In this document: positions 1 through 6,891 of the stretch, in pieces | Position numbering within the stretch: the stretch's first letter is position 1 | Layout: every line of letters starts with the position of its first letter | DNA from: Candidatus Doudnabacteria bacterium | GTDB taxonomy: Bacteria > Patescibacteriota > Doudnabacteria > UBA920 | NCBI GenBank assembly: GCA_903913365.1 | Contig: CAIWKW010000048.1 | Location: 1-21,210, forward strand | DNA: 21,210 nt | Direction of reading: 5' to 3' | Translations under genes and position numbers: made by a program | The notes under the pieces: generated by a model | Told to the model about the DNA's origin: nothing | Databases searched by the model: none | The model's input: only the letters and a program-made list of their open reading frames with translations

Positions 1-6
1 AAAAAA

Positions 7-669
7 ATGTTGGTTATTTTTAGCTTAAGTGCGCTTTTTTTGGCCGCCGGATGCAACCAATCAACGCAAGTTAAACAAAATGCTCCGGTTGCAGTTGTAA
101 GCACGTCGTCCGCCACTCCAACTCCAGATAGCTCACCATCTGCGACAACTCCGCAAAACACGGCAATGCCAAAATTAACCATGCCAATTAAAGACGGGCT
201 TTCAAGAATAACCAAAAAACCTTTTGGTATTTATATTACCCCAAAAACTTCTCCGGTACAGCCGGAAAAATTTCAAGGTTATCATACTGGAACCGATTTT
301 GAAACCACACCTGCCGAGCAAACCGTTGATGTGCCCGTATATGCCGCTTGTAACGGAAAACTGCTAATGAAAAAATATGCCACCGGATACGGCGGCGTGG
401 CCGTGCAAAGCTGTATTTTAGACGGCCAAAGCGTTACCATAATTTACGGGCATTTAAGGCTTTCAAGCATTACGCCAAACATTAATGATTCTCTTTCGGC
501 CGGAGAGCAAATTGCCGTGCTCGGTACCGGCTACTCGCAGGAAACCGACGGCGAAAGGAAACACTTGCATTTTGGCATTCACAAAGGCACTGCTGTTAAC
601 ATTTTAGGCTACGTACAAAAACAATCGGATTTAAACAGCTGGCTTAACGCTGAGCAATATTTAAAATAA
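7..669 (+). CDS. M23 family metallopeptidase, lipoprotein (5' end may be cut by the window)
   Basis: Probable zinc metallopeptidase of the LytM/M23 family, which cuts peptide cross-links in peptidoglycan outside the membrane. The N-terminus is a lipoprotein signal with the lipobox LAAGC (Cys at about residue 16), so the protein should be lipid-anchored. A Ser/Thr/Pro/Ala-rich linker (about 20-55) precedes the catalytic domain. All expected metal ligands are visible: HTGTD (HxxxD) near residue 93 and the HLHFG motif near 187, with YGHL between them. The two codons before this ATG are in-frame Lys codons and the window starts there, so the real start may lie upstream (signal peptides often begin MKK). 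A strong hairpin terminator follows at 732-763. Family call is firm; whether it is a hydrolase or a regulator of one is not known. Confidence 0.85.
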   Translation: MLVIFSLSALFLAAGCNQSTQVKQNAPVAVVSTSSATPTPDSSPSATTPQNTAMPKLTMPIKDGLSRITKKPFGIYITPKTSPVQPEKFQGYHTGTDFETTPAEQTVDVPVYAACNGKLLMKKYATGYGGVAVQSCILDGQSVTIIYGHLRLSSITPNINDSLSAGEQIAVLGTGYSQETDGERKHLHFGIHKGTAVNILGYVQKQSDLNSWLNAEQYLK

Positions 670-731
670 GGGCTCGCCGGAGAAGAACTGTTTGGCCTGA
701 AAATTTATTTATATAACAAAAGCAATTTAAC

Positions 732-763
732 AAAAAAGAATGCACCAACCCGCATTCTTTTTT
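732..763 (+). terminator. Rho-independent terminator after the M23 gene
   Basis: A perfect 12-bp stem, AAAAAAGAATGC (732-743) with GCATTCTTTTTT (752-763) and an 8-nt loop, ends in a T run. It is symmetrical, so it could work on both strands. It contains the ATG at 740, which argues against that codon as a start for the next gene. Confidence 0.8.
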
Positions 764-799
764 CGTATAAAACTTGAAGGCCAAACGGCCTCTTTTAAT

Positions 800-1747
800 A
801 TGGTTGAAAAACAAAACAAAATCCATGCCGCGCGAAAAAAATGGCAAAACATAGGAACCCACGATAAGATAATTTTGCTTTCCGCGCTTTGTTACATGAT
901 AATAATTAGCGCGTTTATGGTTTGGCATCAGGAATTTTTTTCTCCTGATCGTTTTTTTGTTTTTGCGTTTTTGGCAATGCTTCTTTTAGGCCGTGCCTGG
1001 GCTTTTTTTTGGGACTGGCTCCCGCCCATGCTTCTGCTTCTGGGCTACGATTATTTACGCGGCCTGGTTCCGCAAATTAGCGGCAAAGTCCATGTTCATG
1101 CCATGATTTATTTTGACAAATTTATTTTCGGCTCCGTTCCCACCAATTGGCTGCAGCAGCATTTTTTTAACGGCCAAATCCGCTGGTACGACAATGTGGC
1201 CGTAGTGCTTTATAGCATGCATTTTATAACCCCTCTTATAGTTGCCCTGGTTTTCTGGCTACTGGACAGAACTTATTTTAAACTATACATGACGGCAATG
1301 GTGGTTCTTTCTTATCTCGCTTTTATTACTTATTATTTATTCCCGGCCATGCCCCCTTGGATGGCGGCCCAACAGGGATTTTTGCCACAGGTGGCGCAAA
1401 TTACCAGCCTGACAATGGCAAACTTTGCCCATCCAATTTCCCTGCCCACGGTTTATAACTATGTGGGTGCGAACTTAGTTGCCGCCGTTCCTTCTCTTCA
1501 CGCGGCTTATCCGCTAATGACCGCCCTGTTTGTTTTTAAAAAATTTCCCCGCTGGGGCTGGACTGCTTTTATTTATCCGCTGGCAATGTGGTTAGTGGTT
1601 ATGTATTTAGGCGAGCATTACTTTTTTGACATTTGCGTTGCAATAGTTTATGTGGTTGCGGTGTTTGCCGTAATTATGGAGTGGAATAAAATTAAAAGCT
1701 TTTTTAAATGGATTTTTAAAAAACCCGCGGCAGCAACGGAAAACTAA
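800..1747 (+). CDS. PAP2-superfamily membrane protein (inositol phosphorylceramide synthase-like, PAP2_3)
   Basis: Polytopic membrane protein of 315 residues with about six hydrophobic segments. It carries the C-terminal phosphatase signature of the PAP2/Aur1-like group: PSLHAAYP (about 231-238) and GEHYFFD (about 271-277), which supply the His and Asp of the active site, plus an FPAMPPW motif before them. The relatives transfer or hydrolyse lipid phosphate groups, and a role in lipid or lipid-linked sugar metabolism is likely; the substrate cannot be read from sequence. The reading frame extends up to an ATG at 740, but that codon lies inside a terminator stem, so the ATG at 800 is chosen. 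A small 5-bp hairpin (778-791) lies just before it, and no Shine-Dalgarno sequence is visible. It ends at a large inverted repeat shared with the convergent neighbour. Confidence 0.78.
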   Translation: MVEKQNKIHAARKKWQNIGTHDKIILLSALCYMIIISAFMVWHQEFFSPDRFFVFAFLAMLLLGRAWAFFWDWLPPMLLLLGYDYLRGLVPQISGKVHVHAMIYFDKFIFGSVPTNWLQQHFFNGQIRWYDNVAVVLYSMHFITPLIVALVFWLLDRTYFKLYMTAMVVLSYLAFITYYLFPAMPPWMAAQQGFLPQVAQITSLTMANFAHPISLPTVYNYVGANLVAAVPSLHAAYPLMTALFVFKKFPRWGWTAFIYPLAMWLVVMYLGEHYFFDICVAIVYVVAVFAVIMEWNKIKSFFKWIFKKPAAATEN

Positions 1748-1768
1748 ATTTAAAATAACATCGTAAAA

Positions 1769-1831
1769 AAAGAACAACAAAGGGGACACATTGCGCAGCG
1801 CAAGGTGTCCCCTTGTATTAATTTGTTCTTT
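1769..1831. terminator. Nested inverted repeat between convergent genes (bidirectional terminator or REP-like palindrome)
   Basis: Three nested arms can be seen: AAAGAACAA/TTGTTCTTT outside, AAGGGGACAC (1780-1789)/GTGTCCCCTT (1805-1814) in the middle, and TTGCGC/GCGCAA (1791-1803) inside with almost no loop. It sits between two convergent genes and probably ends both transcripts. The GGGGACA/TGTCCCC core also resembles REP palindromes dispersed in some genomes; only a genome-wide search can separate the two. Confidence 0.65.
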
Positions 1832-1843
1832 AAATTGCCTAGC

Positions 1844-2581
1844 CTACTTGACCACGGAAACATACTGCCCGCTTATCCAGCCGGTTAAATTATTTGGCAA
1901 GGCTATTTGATACCAATTGTTTTTTATTACGGAATAAACATATGTTTCTCCGGGATAAACTTTGGCAACAATACTGCCGTTTAGCGCAGGCTCGGACCTA
2001 ACATTTAAGAATCCGGTTGGCGTGGCTCCAATTTTTATTTTTTTTGGCGCCGGGATAATTTGGCCGGGAGTGGAAGTTGCCGAAGACTGAACAATTGGAG
2101 TGGTTGACGCAACCGAACCGGGAGTAGCTGTGACGGTTGACGTTGCTACCGGCCACTGGGAACTCTGGTCCGGGGGCGTAACCGCGACTTCGTGAGTATA
2201 TCCTGTTTTTATGGGCAAAATGTTTTTATTTAGCTTCCAAATATACCATTGATACCCGCCAAAAACCAGTGCTGCAAGAATTATTCCAAGCATAACCCAA
2301 GTCCCAATGTGATGATTTTTCTTTGATGAATTTTCCGCCACTGAAGTTGGCATAAGCCTAATTGATTCCGGCTTAAATTCAGCGGGTTGAGAAATCAGTT
2401 TTTCTTCCTGAGCTGTTAATGCCGGTTTAATTTTTACCACATCGCTGGTGGTTTTTGGCGTATTTATCCCCTCAATTAAAGGTCTGGTTTTTACTTTCGG
2501 CTTTTCCGCAGATAAAGGCTGGCTGCCGGAATCAACCGAAGGCTGAACAATTTTTGAAATAGAGTCTGTATCATTTTCCAT
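1844..2581 (-). CDS. Single-pass membrane protein with C-terminal bacterial SH3 (SH3b) domain
   Basis: 245 residues: a Lys/Pro/Thr-rich, probably cytoplasmic N-terminal region (1-90), one transmembrane segment (about 93-116), a Thr/Ser/Pro/Val-rich linker (about 130-180) and a C-terminal SH3b domain (about 185-245) with the family features LNVRSEP, GETY, NWYQI and GWISGQYV. SH3b domains usually bind cell-wall peptides, so a wall-contacting role outside the membrane is likely; no catalytic domain is present. The ATG at 2581 is preceded by an extended -10 (2621-2629) but no Shine-Dalgarno. It is convergent with the PAP2 gene. Confidence 0.8.
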   Translation of the reverse strand: MENDTDSISKIVQPSVDSGSQPLSAEKPKVKTRPLIEGINTPKTTSDVVKIKPALTAQEEKLISQPAEFKPESIRLMPTSVAENSSKKNHHIGTWVMLGIILAALVFGGYQWYIWKLNKNILPIKTGYTHEVAVTPPDQSSQWPVATSTVTATPGSVASTTPIVQSSATSTPGQIIPAPKKIKIGATPTGFLNVRSEPALNGSIVAKVYPGETYVYSVIKNNWYQIALPNNLTGWISGQYVSVVK

Positions 2582-2620
2582 TTTTATTTCAATTAGTTTT
2601 TTAGAAAGAATTACAAGATA

Positions 2621-2629
2621 ATTATATCA
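2621..2629 (-). promoter_or_regulatory. Extended -10 promoter element (TGATATAAT) of the SH3b gene
   Basis: On the minus strand the sequence reads TGATATAAT, a perfect -10 hexamer with the TGn extension, about 40 bp before the SH3b start. No good -35 is seen, as is normal for extended -10 promoters. The same nine bases occur before the amidotransferase gene (6662-6670) and the 17959 gene (17928-17936). Confidence 0.6.
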
Positions 2630-2676
2630 CAGTTTTCGTTTTAAAAAAACACAGTTTAAGCGTATTGGACAAAATT

Positions 2677-2709
2677 AAAAAACTCCATGGCGAAGCCATG
2701 GAGTTTTTT
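2677..2709 (-). terminator. Rho-independent terminator of the DUF3494 gene
   Basis: A perfect 15-bp stem (2677-2691 with 2695-2709) with the loop GAA, containing CTCCATGGC/GCCATGGAG and a six-base T run on each strand. It lies just downstream of the minus-strand stop at 2725. Confidence 0.88.
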
Positions 2710-2724
2710 AAAAAGCATTACACC

Positions 2725-5439
2725 TTATTTAAGCAAACTGCCGTCCGCCAAAGCCTGATCTCTGGATTGTACTATATTGCCTACTGACAAATTAGTATCC
2801 GGGGTGTTGGCTTTAACAATCAAATCGGATGTAAAGCCGTAAGAGTTAAGCACATCCGTGGAAGGAAAAACGTGAAGCTGTCCGCTGTTAACCCACGACA
2901 CAACATTGTTATTCAAAGTTAAGGCGCCGTCCGGATGCTGCTCAATACCGGAATTAATAATCGGTCCCACTTGGTAGCTTGATACGTCTATTTTTTTTAT
3001 CTGGCTAAAATTGTAGCCCAAGCCTTCAAAAACTTCGGGTAAGGTAAAGCCGCGTTTTGTTCCGCCCGCGCCTATCATATACACGGTCCTGTTGTCCGTG
3101 GTGTCCAAAACCAAAGTCCCGTCCATGGCACGCATAACCGGACCTGTTTCCATATTGGAAATATCAACATTCGTCAAAACATCGGAAAACTTAAATCCAT
3201 AACTGAAAAATTCTTCCGCCGAAGCAAAGGGCCTCTTTTGATTGTTAAGGACAAAATAAACCGTTCCGTTATTTAATACTAAGACGCCGTTTTTAATTAC
3301 AGATTCTCCCAAAACCTGCCCAACCTGATTATTATTCGAGGAGCCGGAGTTTAAAGCAAACGAAGCGCCAACGCTATTTAAACCATTTAAGACGACAGAG
3401 CATGTACTGGCCGAACCTGAACATGAGCCTGTCCAGCCGGCAAAGCTTGAGCCTGATAAAGGAGTGGCTGTTAAAGTTACGGTTGAGCCTGCGGGAAAAC
3501 CGCAAGAACCGTTACAAACTGAACCATTGGCAGTTATGCTGCCCGATCCATCGCCATTTTTGGTAACAGTTAAATTATAATAAGCAGTTCCCCCGCCTCC
3601 CCCGCCGCTGTTAGCCGGGGCCGCTGCGACAATATCTACCGTATAAGATAATGTCTTGCCTGCAAGCGTAACAGTTAAAACCTGGCCCAAAGCAGGCGCT
3701 GAACTGTTAAAACCCGTAACCTCGCCGGGGGTTATTGATATTGTGCTTGTTGAAGTGTCGGAATAGGTTCCAAGAACAGTTAGACCGGCTGTGTCTAATA
3801 TGTCGCCAACTGTAAAGGTCAGCTTGGTAGCCGGAGTTGCCGTTGCAATACTTTGTAACGTAACAAGTGTACCGGTTAAGCTGCTGTTTTCCGCTGTTAC
3901 AACTTGGCCGCTACCCAAAGTTACGGTTGCCACAACTTTTGTTGGAATTAAAACCTGGCCGTACTCGCTTCCGCGCACATTGGTCCAGTATCCGTCCGCC
4001 GTGTAATTGAAAGTTCCAAATACATCAAAGGGCGAGGAAATTTGGGCTCCGGTTATATCAGTTGCAACTTTTGAGGTAGATGTGTTGGTTTGTAGCAAAG
4101 TAGTTCCGGAAAATAATTGCATTACCACAGAACTGGCATTGGCAAAAGTTAAACCATTGGTTAAGCCAAAACCTGCAGTATAGCCATTTACACCGCTAAC
4201 ATTCATTGAGCCAAAATCTTCCGCCAAAAGGGTTCCGGCAGGTAAAATAATAACTGCGGTATCGCCGGTAAGAACGGTATTTTCGGCAGTCACAACTTTG
4301 CCGTTTGCCAAAGTTACGGTTGCCACAACTTTGGTTGGAGCTAAATTAAGCCCATATTCGCTTCCCCGCACATTGGTCCAGTATCCGTCCGCGGCATAAT
4401 CAAAAGTTCCGAGCACATCAAAGGGCGAGGAAATTTGAATTCCTGTAATATCTGTGCCGACTTTAGACGTGGCAGTATTGGTTTGAAGCAAAGTGCTGCT
4501 GGCATATAACTTCATAACAACCGACTTGGCGCCGGCAAAAGTTGCATTGGTTAAACCAAAACCCGCGGTATAGCCTTTTACACCGCTTACATTCATAACG
4601 CCGAAATCTTCCGCCAAAAGGCTGCCTGGAGAAACGGCTACCGCCGGTGGAAGAAAAACGGCATTAACATCAAGCGTAACTTGAGTTTGGGCCAGCGCTC
4701 TGCCGTTTAATACTGCGCCTGTTTGTATAATAACCTGCTTGTCGCTTAAAATATTTCCGTTAAACGTGGAGTATGTTCCAAGCGTTGCTCCGGTAACTCC
4801 GCCAACCTGCCAAAAAACGTTTGAGGCCTCTGCTCCGCCGGCAAGTATAACATTTTTAAAAGAAGAGATATTAAGATTCCCTGCTATTTGGAATATCCAA
4901 ACGTCGTTTGCGCCGCCCGAAATAGTAACATCGGTTGGTATGGTAACATCGGTACCCCATTTATAAAGTCCGGGCGCAAGCGTCATTCCGCCAATATTTC
5001 CCCCGCCTAATTCGGTTGCGGTTGGGTTTGTTCTTCCTGCGGCGTCGGCATATGCGGTTGTCATATCGAGCACTGCATTATCCACCAAAGTTTTGTTGGC
5101 CAGAGGCGGATTACCGGCAAAACATGTTTGATCTCCGCTTCCAACATAGGCCGCATCAACGCCATATATGGTTCCGGTAATTTCCGAACAAAATACATCG
5201 CTCACGGAAGCCGCGGTTATCGGGCTTGCGCCAATGTTTCCAACAATGGCAGATGTATGGCTTCCGGTGTCCGTAACCCCGGTTTTTGTCAGGATTACAA
5301 AATTATCTGCTGACAAAAAATCAACCGGAGCCGGTCCTGCCGCAAGCGCCGAAGCGGCAGCAAAAAAACTTCCTACTGCCACAGCTGCAGCAAAGGAAAA
5401 GATAATCTTTCCCTTCATAAATTTTAGAATTATTTTCAT
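2725..5439 (-). CDS. Secreted DUF3494 (ice-binding-like) multidomain surface protein
   Basis: 904 residues. A signal peptide (1-34, ending ASALA-AG) is followed by a DUF3494 domain (about 36-270) with the family signatures AGRTNPTATELGGGNIGG, LAPGLYKW, DVWIFQIAG, NVFWQVGG and LNGRALAQTQVTLD. Two tandem copies of a 130-residue module follow (about 272-400 and 402-530), nearly identical also in DNA. Then come an Ig-like domain (about 535-605), a GGGGGG linker (about 612-617), an InlB-B-type repeat with AGWTGSCSG (about 617-697), and C-terminal repeats of the KRPFASAEEFFSYGF kind (about 716-893) that are typical of CPR surface proteins. DUF3494 folds bind ice in some bacteria, but in many it is probably an adhesin. 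The start is chosen for AGGA about 11 nt upstream; a second Met at residue 8 has no such signal. It has its own terminator. Confidence 0.88.
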   Translation of the reverse strand: MKIILKFMKGKIIFSFAAAVAVGSFFAAASALAAGPAPVDFLSADNFVILTKTGVTDTGSHTSAIVGNIGASPITAASVSDVFCSEITGTIYGVDAAYVGSGDQTCFAGNPPLANKTLVDNAVLDMTTAYADAAGRTNPTATELGGGNIGGMTLAPGLYKWGTDVTIPTDVTISGGANDVWIFQIAGNLNISSFKNVILAGGAEASNVFWQVGGVTGATLGTYSTFNGNILSDKQVIIQTGAVLNGRALAQTQVTLDVNAVFLPPAVAVSPGSLLAEDFGVMNVSGVKGYTAGFGLTNATFAGAKSVVMKLYASSTLLQTNTATSKVGTDITGIQISSPFDVLGTFDYAADGYWTNVRGSEYGLNLAPTKVVATVTLANGKVVTAENTVLTGDTAVIILPAGTLLAEDFGSMNVSGVNGYTAGFGLTNGLTFANASSVVMQLFSGTTLLQTNTSTSKVATDITGAQISSPFDVFGTFNYTADGYWTNVRGSEYGQVLIPTKVVATVTLGSGQVVTAENSSLTGTLVTLQSIATATPATKLTFTVGDILDTAGLTVLGTYSDTSTSTISITPGEVTGFNSSAPALGQVLTVTLAGKTLSYTVDIVAAAPANSGGGGGGTAYYNLTVTKNGDGSGSITANGSVCNGSCGFPAGSTVTLTATPLSGSSFAGWTGSCSGSASTCSVVLNGLNSVGASFALNSGSSNNNQVGQVLGESVIKNGVLVLNNGTVYFVLNNQKRPFASAEEFFSYGFKFSDVLTNVDISNMETGPVMRAMDGTLVLDTTDNRTVYMIGAGGTKRGFTLPEVFEGLGYNFSQIKKIDVSSYQVGPIINSGIEQHPDGALTLNNNVVSWVNSGQLHVFPSTDVLNSYGFTSDLIVKANTPDTNLSVGNIVQSRDQALADGSLLK

Positions 5440-5559
5440 ATTATTCTATTTCCTGATGCATATTTTTACGCTTAATTTAAAAAACAAAACGTACAAACAT
5501 TACAATCAATTAAGAGTTTGTTTAATTATTTAACTGTAGATAAGACATACCTTAACCCT

Positions 5560-5578
5560 ACTCTCTATTATAGAGAGT
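5560..5578. promoter_or_regulatory. 19-nt perfect palindrome, possible operator upstream of the DUF3494 gene
   Basis: Arms ACTCTCTAT (5560-5568) and ATAGAGAGT (5570-5578) flank a single T. On the minus strand the centre contains TATAAT (5567-5572), a good -10 hexamer, 120 bp before the DUF3494 start; no clear -35 is seen. A repressor site over a promoter would look like this, but the function is an inference. Confidence 0.35.
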
Positions 5579-5789
5579 GTATATGGCCAAGCGATTAATT
5601 ATGCACTTGTTATGAACCTTTTGCATCTTTTGCCTTGATATTTTTGATTAAATGGTTAATTAACTACTTAACTGCACCACTAAACCTTTCTTAAGGCTTA
5701 GCTCTGGCGTTAATGCATTTATGCTGGCCTTTTTGCTATATACAAAATTGAAAAATCGGTTTTGAAAAACAATTTTATGGTTCTCAACA

Positions 5790-5820
5790 AAAAAACTACG
5801 GGAAACGCCCGTAGTTTTTT
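5790..5820 (-). terminator. Rho-independent terminator, probably of the amidotransferase gene
   Basis: Stem AAAAAACTACGGG (5790-5802) pairs with CCCGTAGTTTTTT (5808-5820) around a 5-nt loop. It lies 130 bp beyond the minus-strand stop at 5951 and is symmetrical. Confidence 0.75.
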
Positions 5821-5902
5821 CTATATTTAATTTGCAATTTTAGTTGGCCTGCCACGTGATGAGCCCGTAGGAAATTATAAGCATTATCACGGGCGAATTT
5901 TA

Positions 5903-5941
5903 CGTGGCTGGCCTTGTGGGACGATGTTCGAACGGAAATAG
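5903..5941 (+). repeat. Dispersed repeat copy A (WLALWDDVRTEI tail)
   Basis: Positions 5905-5933 match the minus strand of 15612-15640 at 28 of 29 bases, and 5903-5941 match the minus strand of 14885-14923 at 33 of 39. All three copies read in the same frame: TWLALWDDVRTEI here, SWLALFDQVGTEI in copy B and SWLALWNDVRTRI in copy C. They look like remnants of the 3' end of one gene family. Confidence 0.7.
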
Positions 5942-5950
5942 CCAAAATAA

Positions 5951-6655
5951 CTACCGGTTAGACAGCATATCCAGAAAACGAAAAAGGAATCCATTCATCT
6001 CCGTATAATTATAGCTTCTTAATTGTTCGGCAGTTTCAATATAAGGAAGGCCTTTATATTCTTCCAATTCGTGGGCGTTATTTATTATCATCCCCTCAAC
6101 GGCTTCAGGAGTAAATTCAAAATGACATTGAAAACCATATATGGCTGGCGCATAACGAACTATTTGGCGAGGGCAGCCTTCACTAGTTGCGAGGATTCTT
6201 GACTCTTTGGTAAGTCCCGGCATATCACCATGCCAATGTCCAACCATAAATTTTTCTGGGAATGTCCCGATTATAGGATCTTGTTTTCCATCTTCCGTAA
6301 GTGCTATGGGAAAAACTCCAATTTCTCTATTAGGGCTGTGATCAAAACGAGCACCTAGAGCCTCTCCAATAAATTGAGCACCAAGACAAACGCCTAGTAA
6401 CATCTTATTTTGGTCTATGGCTTTTTTTATGAAGGATATTTCTTTTTGAGCATCGAAATAAGGAAATTCTTCAAGAGTAGTCGCGGGAGATTGAGGGCCA
6501 CCCATTATGACTAAGAAATCAAAATCGCATTCATCTGGAAAGGTGTCGCCGCTATACAATCTTGTGTAACTTATATTGAAACTTTTTCTTTTAGCCCATA
6601 TTTCTATAGCAGCAGGAGATTCAAAGCTTTCGTGCATTATAATATGTAGTTTCAT
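5951..6655 (-). CDS. Class I glutamine amidotransferase (GMP synthase-like GATase domain)
   Basis: 234 residues forming a stand-alone class I glutaminase domain, which releases ammonia from glutamine for a partner or acts on a gamma-glutamyl compound. The nucleophile is Cys90 in GVCLGAQ, the oxyanion region is MGGPQSP (51-57), and the His/Glu pair is H178 and E180 in FQCHFEF. No synthetase domain is fused or adjacent, so the acceptor is unknown; annotated relatives are often called GMP synthase-like amidotransferases. A TGATATAAT extended -10 (6662-6670) places the expected transcription start at about 6655, the A of the ATG, so the mRNA is probably leaderless. A terminator follows at 5790-5820. 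Confidence 0.85.
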   Translation of the reverse strand: MKLHIIMHESFESPAAIEIWAKRKSFNISYTRLYSGDTFPDECDFDFLVIMGGPQSPATTLEEFPYFDAQKEISFIKKAIDQNKMLLGVCLGAQFIGEALGARFDHSPNREIGVFPIALTEDGKQDPIIGTFPEKFMVGHWHGDMPGLTKESRILATSEGCPRQIVRYAPAIYGFQCHFEFTPEAVEGMIINNAHELEEYKGLPYIETAEQLRSYNYTEMNGFLFRFLDMLSNR

Positions 6656-6661
6656 ATATTT

Positions 6662-6670
6662 ATTATATCA
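6662..6670 (-). promoter_or_regulatory. Extended -10 promoter giving a leaderless amidotransferase mRNA
   Basis: The minus strand reads TGATATAAT. With the usual 6-nt gap from the hexamer, the start of transcription falls on position 6655, the first base of the coding sequence. There is no room for a Shine-Dalgarno. Confidence 0.6.
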
Positions 6671-6707
6671 CGGTTCTAAAATCCTTTAACGAAAGAGTTT
6701 GTTACAT

Positions 6708-6740
6708 AAGGGCCGGTGTAAATAAACAAGGCCTTTTCTT
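6708..6740 (+). terminator. Weak terminator-like hairpin with no obvious gene before it
   Basis: AAGGGCC (6708-6714) pairs with GGCCTTT (6730-6736, one G-U pair), followed by a T-rich run. No plus-strand gene precedes it. It may shield the tRNA gene from upstream transcription or be a relic. Confidence 0.3.
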
Positions 6741-6816
6741 TTTCCCGAATTTATTTTATAATATACCAGTTGCCTTAAGTTAATTGTCAATTGTTACAGG
6801 TTAAATGTTATACCAT

Positions 6817-6891
6817 TGGGGCGTCGCCAAGCGGTAAGGCAGGGGCCTTTGAAGCCCCCATTCGTAGGTTCGAATCCTACCGCCCCAGCCA
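6817..6891 (+). tRNA. trnQ: tRNA-Gln (anticodon UUG), CCA encoded
   Basis: Cloverleaf read by eye: acceptor stem TGGGGCG (6817-6823) with CGCCCCA (6881-6887), discriminator G (6888), encoded CCA (6889-6891), D-arm with AAGCGGTAAGG, anticodon stem GGGGC/GCCCC with loop CTTTGAA giving UUG, and T-loop GGTTCGAATCC. The U1-A72 pair and G73 are glutamine identity features. A TATAAT at 6757-6762 is a plausible promoter, leaving a leader of about 50 nt to be trimmed. The serine recombinase gene on the other strand ends inside this tRNA (stop at 6877-6879), which marks the tRNA 3' end as the probable integration site. Confidence 0.95.

Larger units (their letters stand above)
5440..5950. other. 511-bp gene-free stretch with palindrome, terminator and gene-tail remnants
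   Basis: No gene is supported here. From left to right: upstream region of the DUF3494 gene, a 19-nt palindrome (5560-5578), a terminator (5790-5820), then an inverted repeat GGCCTGCCACGT (from about 5845)/ACGTGGCTGGCC (5902-5913) enclosing GCCCGT/ACGGGC, and repeat copy A (5903-5941). The last 120 bp hold two short open frames that read like protein C-termini: RGRPTKIAN-stop on the minus strand and TWLALWDDVRTEI on the plus strand. Both are cut off by stops a few codons upstream. Confidence 0.6.

Noticed and set aside
740..799. Upstream ATG for the PAP2 gene
   Set aside because: The codon is inside a perfect terminator stem and the extra 20 residues do not look like a membrane-protein start; ATG 800 is better.
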